Source: Prochlorococcus sp. AG-402-K16 (GTDB lineage Bacteria > Cyanobacteriota > Cyanobacteriia > PCC-6307 > Cyanobiaceae). Taken from it: a stretch of 47,369 nucleotides of DNA. Each line of letters begins with the position of its first letter. Within the stretch, counting starts at the first letter, position 1. The notes beneath the pieces were generated by a model. That model saw only the letters and a list, made by a program, of their open reading frames with translations, did no database searches and was not told the DNA's origin. Location: positions 1 through 47,369 of the forward strand of contig QCIH01000009.1 of NCBI GenBank assembly GCA_003216795.1, read 5' to 3'. Position numbers and translations under genes: made by a program. Shown here piece after piece: positions 46,841 to 47,369 of the stretch.

Positions 46841-46932
46841 TGGCGGAGAGGGAGGGATTCGAACCCTCGACAAAAGTTACCTCCTGTAACTCCTTAGCAG
46901 GGAGCCGCTTTCAACCACTCAGCCACCTCTCC
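46841..46932 (-). tRNA. tRNA-Ser(GCT), integration target, CCA encoded
   Basis: On the minus strand the gene starts GGAGAGGTGGCTGAGTGG. The anticodon stem GCTCC/GGAGT holds loop CTGCTAA, anticodon GCT (Ser). A long variable arm follows, as in class II tRNAs, then GGTTCGAATCC and the acceptor end CCTCTCC-G. CCA is encoded at 46843-46841. The element joins at the acceptor stem, so the 3' end present now was probably supplied by the element. Confidence 0.94.
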
Positions 46933-46993
46933 AGTTCTTATACATTATCAATTTTTATGCAAACATTCAAAATTTTTTATTTAATCGAAATGT

Positions 46994-47369
46994 CTAATCT
47001 TCTTGAACTTTAGGTAATCTATTTTTAAAAGAACAAAGAATTTCCCAAGGAATAGTATTAGATTTTCTTGCCCATTCAAGAGGAGAAATTGTTTTATCTC
47101 CATCAGATCCTAGTAATAACATGGTACTACCAACTTTAATTTCATTAGAATCTGTTATGTCTACCATCATTTGGTCCATAGTTATAGATCCAACTTGAGG
47201 ATAAAATTTATTATTGTAGATTACGTTAATCTTGCCTGAAAGATTTCTTGGTACACCATCTGCATAACCAATACTTAATACAGCTAACTTAGTTTTTCTA
47301 TGACTTACAAATTTGCCTCCATAACTTACACTTACACCTTTATCAATATTTCTTATAAAAGCTACTTTG
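46994..47369 (-). CDS. alr: alanine racemase, C-terminal part
   Basis: About 124 C-terminal residues are visible; the rest lies beyond the window. The racemase C-terminal barrel shows VSYGGKFVSHRKTKLAVLSI, GYADGVPRN, VGSITMDQMMVDITD and then a tail ending KNRLPKVQED. YADG and the SxTMDQ motif, which neighbours the catalytic tyrosine region, are typical. The enzyme converts L- to D-alanine for peptidoglycan. It is the first core gene beyond the element and is transcribed toward tRNA-Ser. Confidence 0.92.
   Translation of the reverse strand, partial: KVAFIRNIDKGVSVSYGGKFVSHRKTKLAVLSIGYADGVPRNLSGKINVIYNNKFYPQVGSITMDQMMVDITDSNEIKVGSTMLLLGSDGDKTISPLEWARKSNTIPWEILCSFKNRLPKVQED

Larger units (their letters stand above)
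38538..46854. mobile_element. integrated tRNA-Ser element (tycheposon-like), about 8.3 kb
   Basis: The tRNA-Ser 3' end at 46844-46854 (CGGAGAGGGAG on the plus strand) is repeated at 38538-38548, each followed one base later by GAT. Between the copies lie an AlpA-like factor, a complete tyrosine integrase, two nuclease-like genes, a serine recombinase and many small genes. Paired 12-bp-spaced repeats occur near both ends. No phage structural genes are seen. Host genes resume on both sides (HAD hydrolase, alr). The layout fits the tRNA-targeting, integrase-carrying elements of Prochlorococcus named tycheposons; assignment to that group is inference. Confidence 0.82.

Noticed and set aside
1..47369. 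CRISPR array or rRNA genes
   Set aside because: No regularly spaced direct repeats with unique spacers and no rRNA-like sequence were seen; short repeats present are two- or three-copy sites.

Overview
The window comes from a small-genome, A+T-rich marine picocyanobacterium, almost certainly Prochlorococcus and probably a high-light clade. Evidence: oxygenic photosynthesis genes (psaA, psaB, psaL, psaI), ferredoxin-type glutamate synthase, LL-diaminopimelate aminotransferase, a fused CbiG-CobJ protein, a Synechocystis-like MPBQ/MSBQ methyltransferase, and very compact A+T-rich gene packing. Species is inferred from protein style; no database was searched.

Left part, 1-25.7 kb, is mostly core genome. 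It holds infB (5' end outside the window), a small membrane protein, tRNA-Thr(CGT), two A+T-rich glycosyltransferases, a cobalamin-binding-type radical SAM protein, clpS, dapL, RNase E/G (rne) overlapping rnhB, a DUF1997-type protein, pheA, the tocopherol/plastoquinone methyltransferase and a LON-domain protein. The str operon follows on the minus strand (rpsL-rpsG-fusA-tuf-rpsJ). Then come gltB, a YciI-like gene and lipA.

Middle part, 25.7-38.5 kb, starts with a serine-recombinase-fold protein that has lost its catalytic serine, and a tiny acidic partner gene. Next are a divergent pair of cell-wall-type enzymes (penicillin-binding/beta-lactamase fold and NlpC/P60). The photosystem I block follows: psaL-psaI, a HEAT-like membrane protein, a GtrB-like glycosyltransferase, and psaA-psaB with a clear terminator. 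The fused cobalamin gene and a HAD-family gene close the core section.

Right part, 38.54-46.93 kb, is an integrated mobile element of about 8.3 kb inserted in the 3' end of tRNA-Ser(GCT), with the alanine racemase gene beyond it. It has a partial att repeat at the far end, paired 12-bp-spaced CGCCACACC repeats at both ends, a 10-bp inverted end repeat and three 10-bp-phased ACTTAT motifs. A consensus promoter precedes an AlpA-like factor and a complete tyrosine integrase. Cargo includes a frameshifted Ycf66-family gene, a GIY-YIG-type protein, an HNH protein whose N-terminal half resembles two copies of the cyanobacterial AbrB domain, and an apparently intact serine recombinase. There are also two small membrane proteins, a secreted small protein, and an operon of very small overlapping genes, some resembling ribbon-helix-helix proteins, that ends in a terminator. 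No capsid, terminase or replication initiator gene is recognisable. The architecture resembles the tRNA-targeting Prochlorococcus elements called tycheposons. It is the most interesting region of the window.
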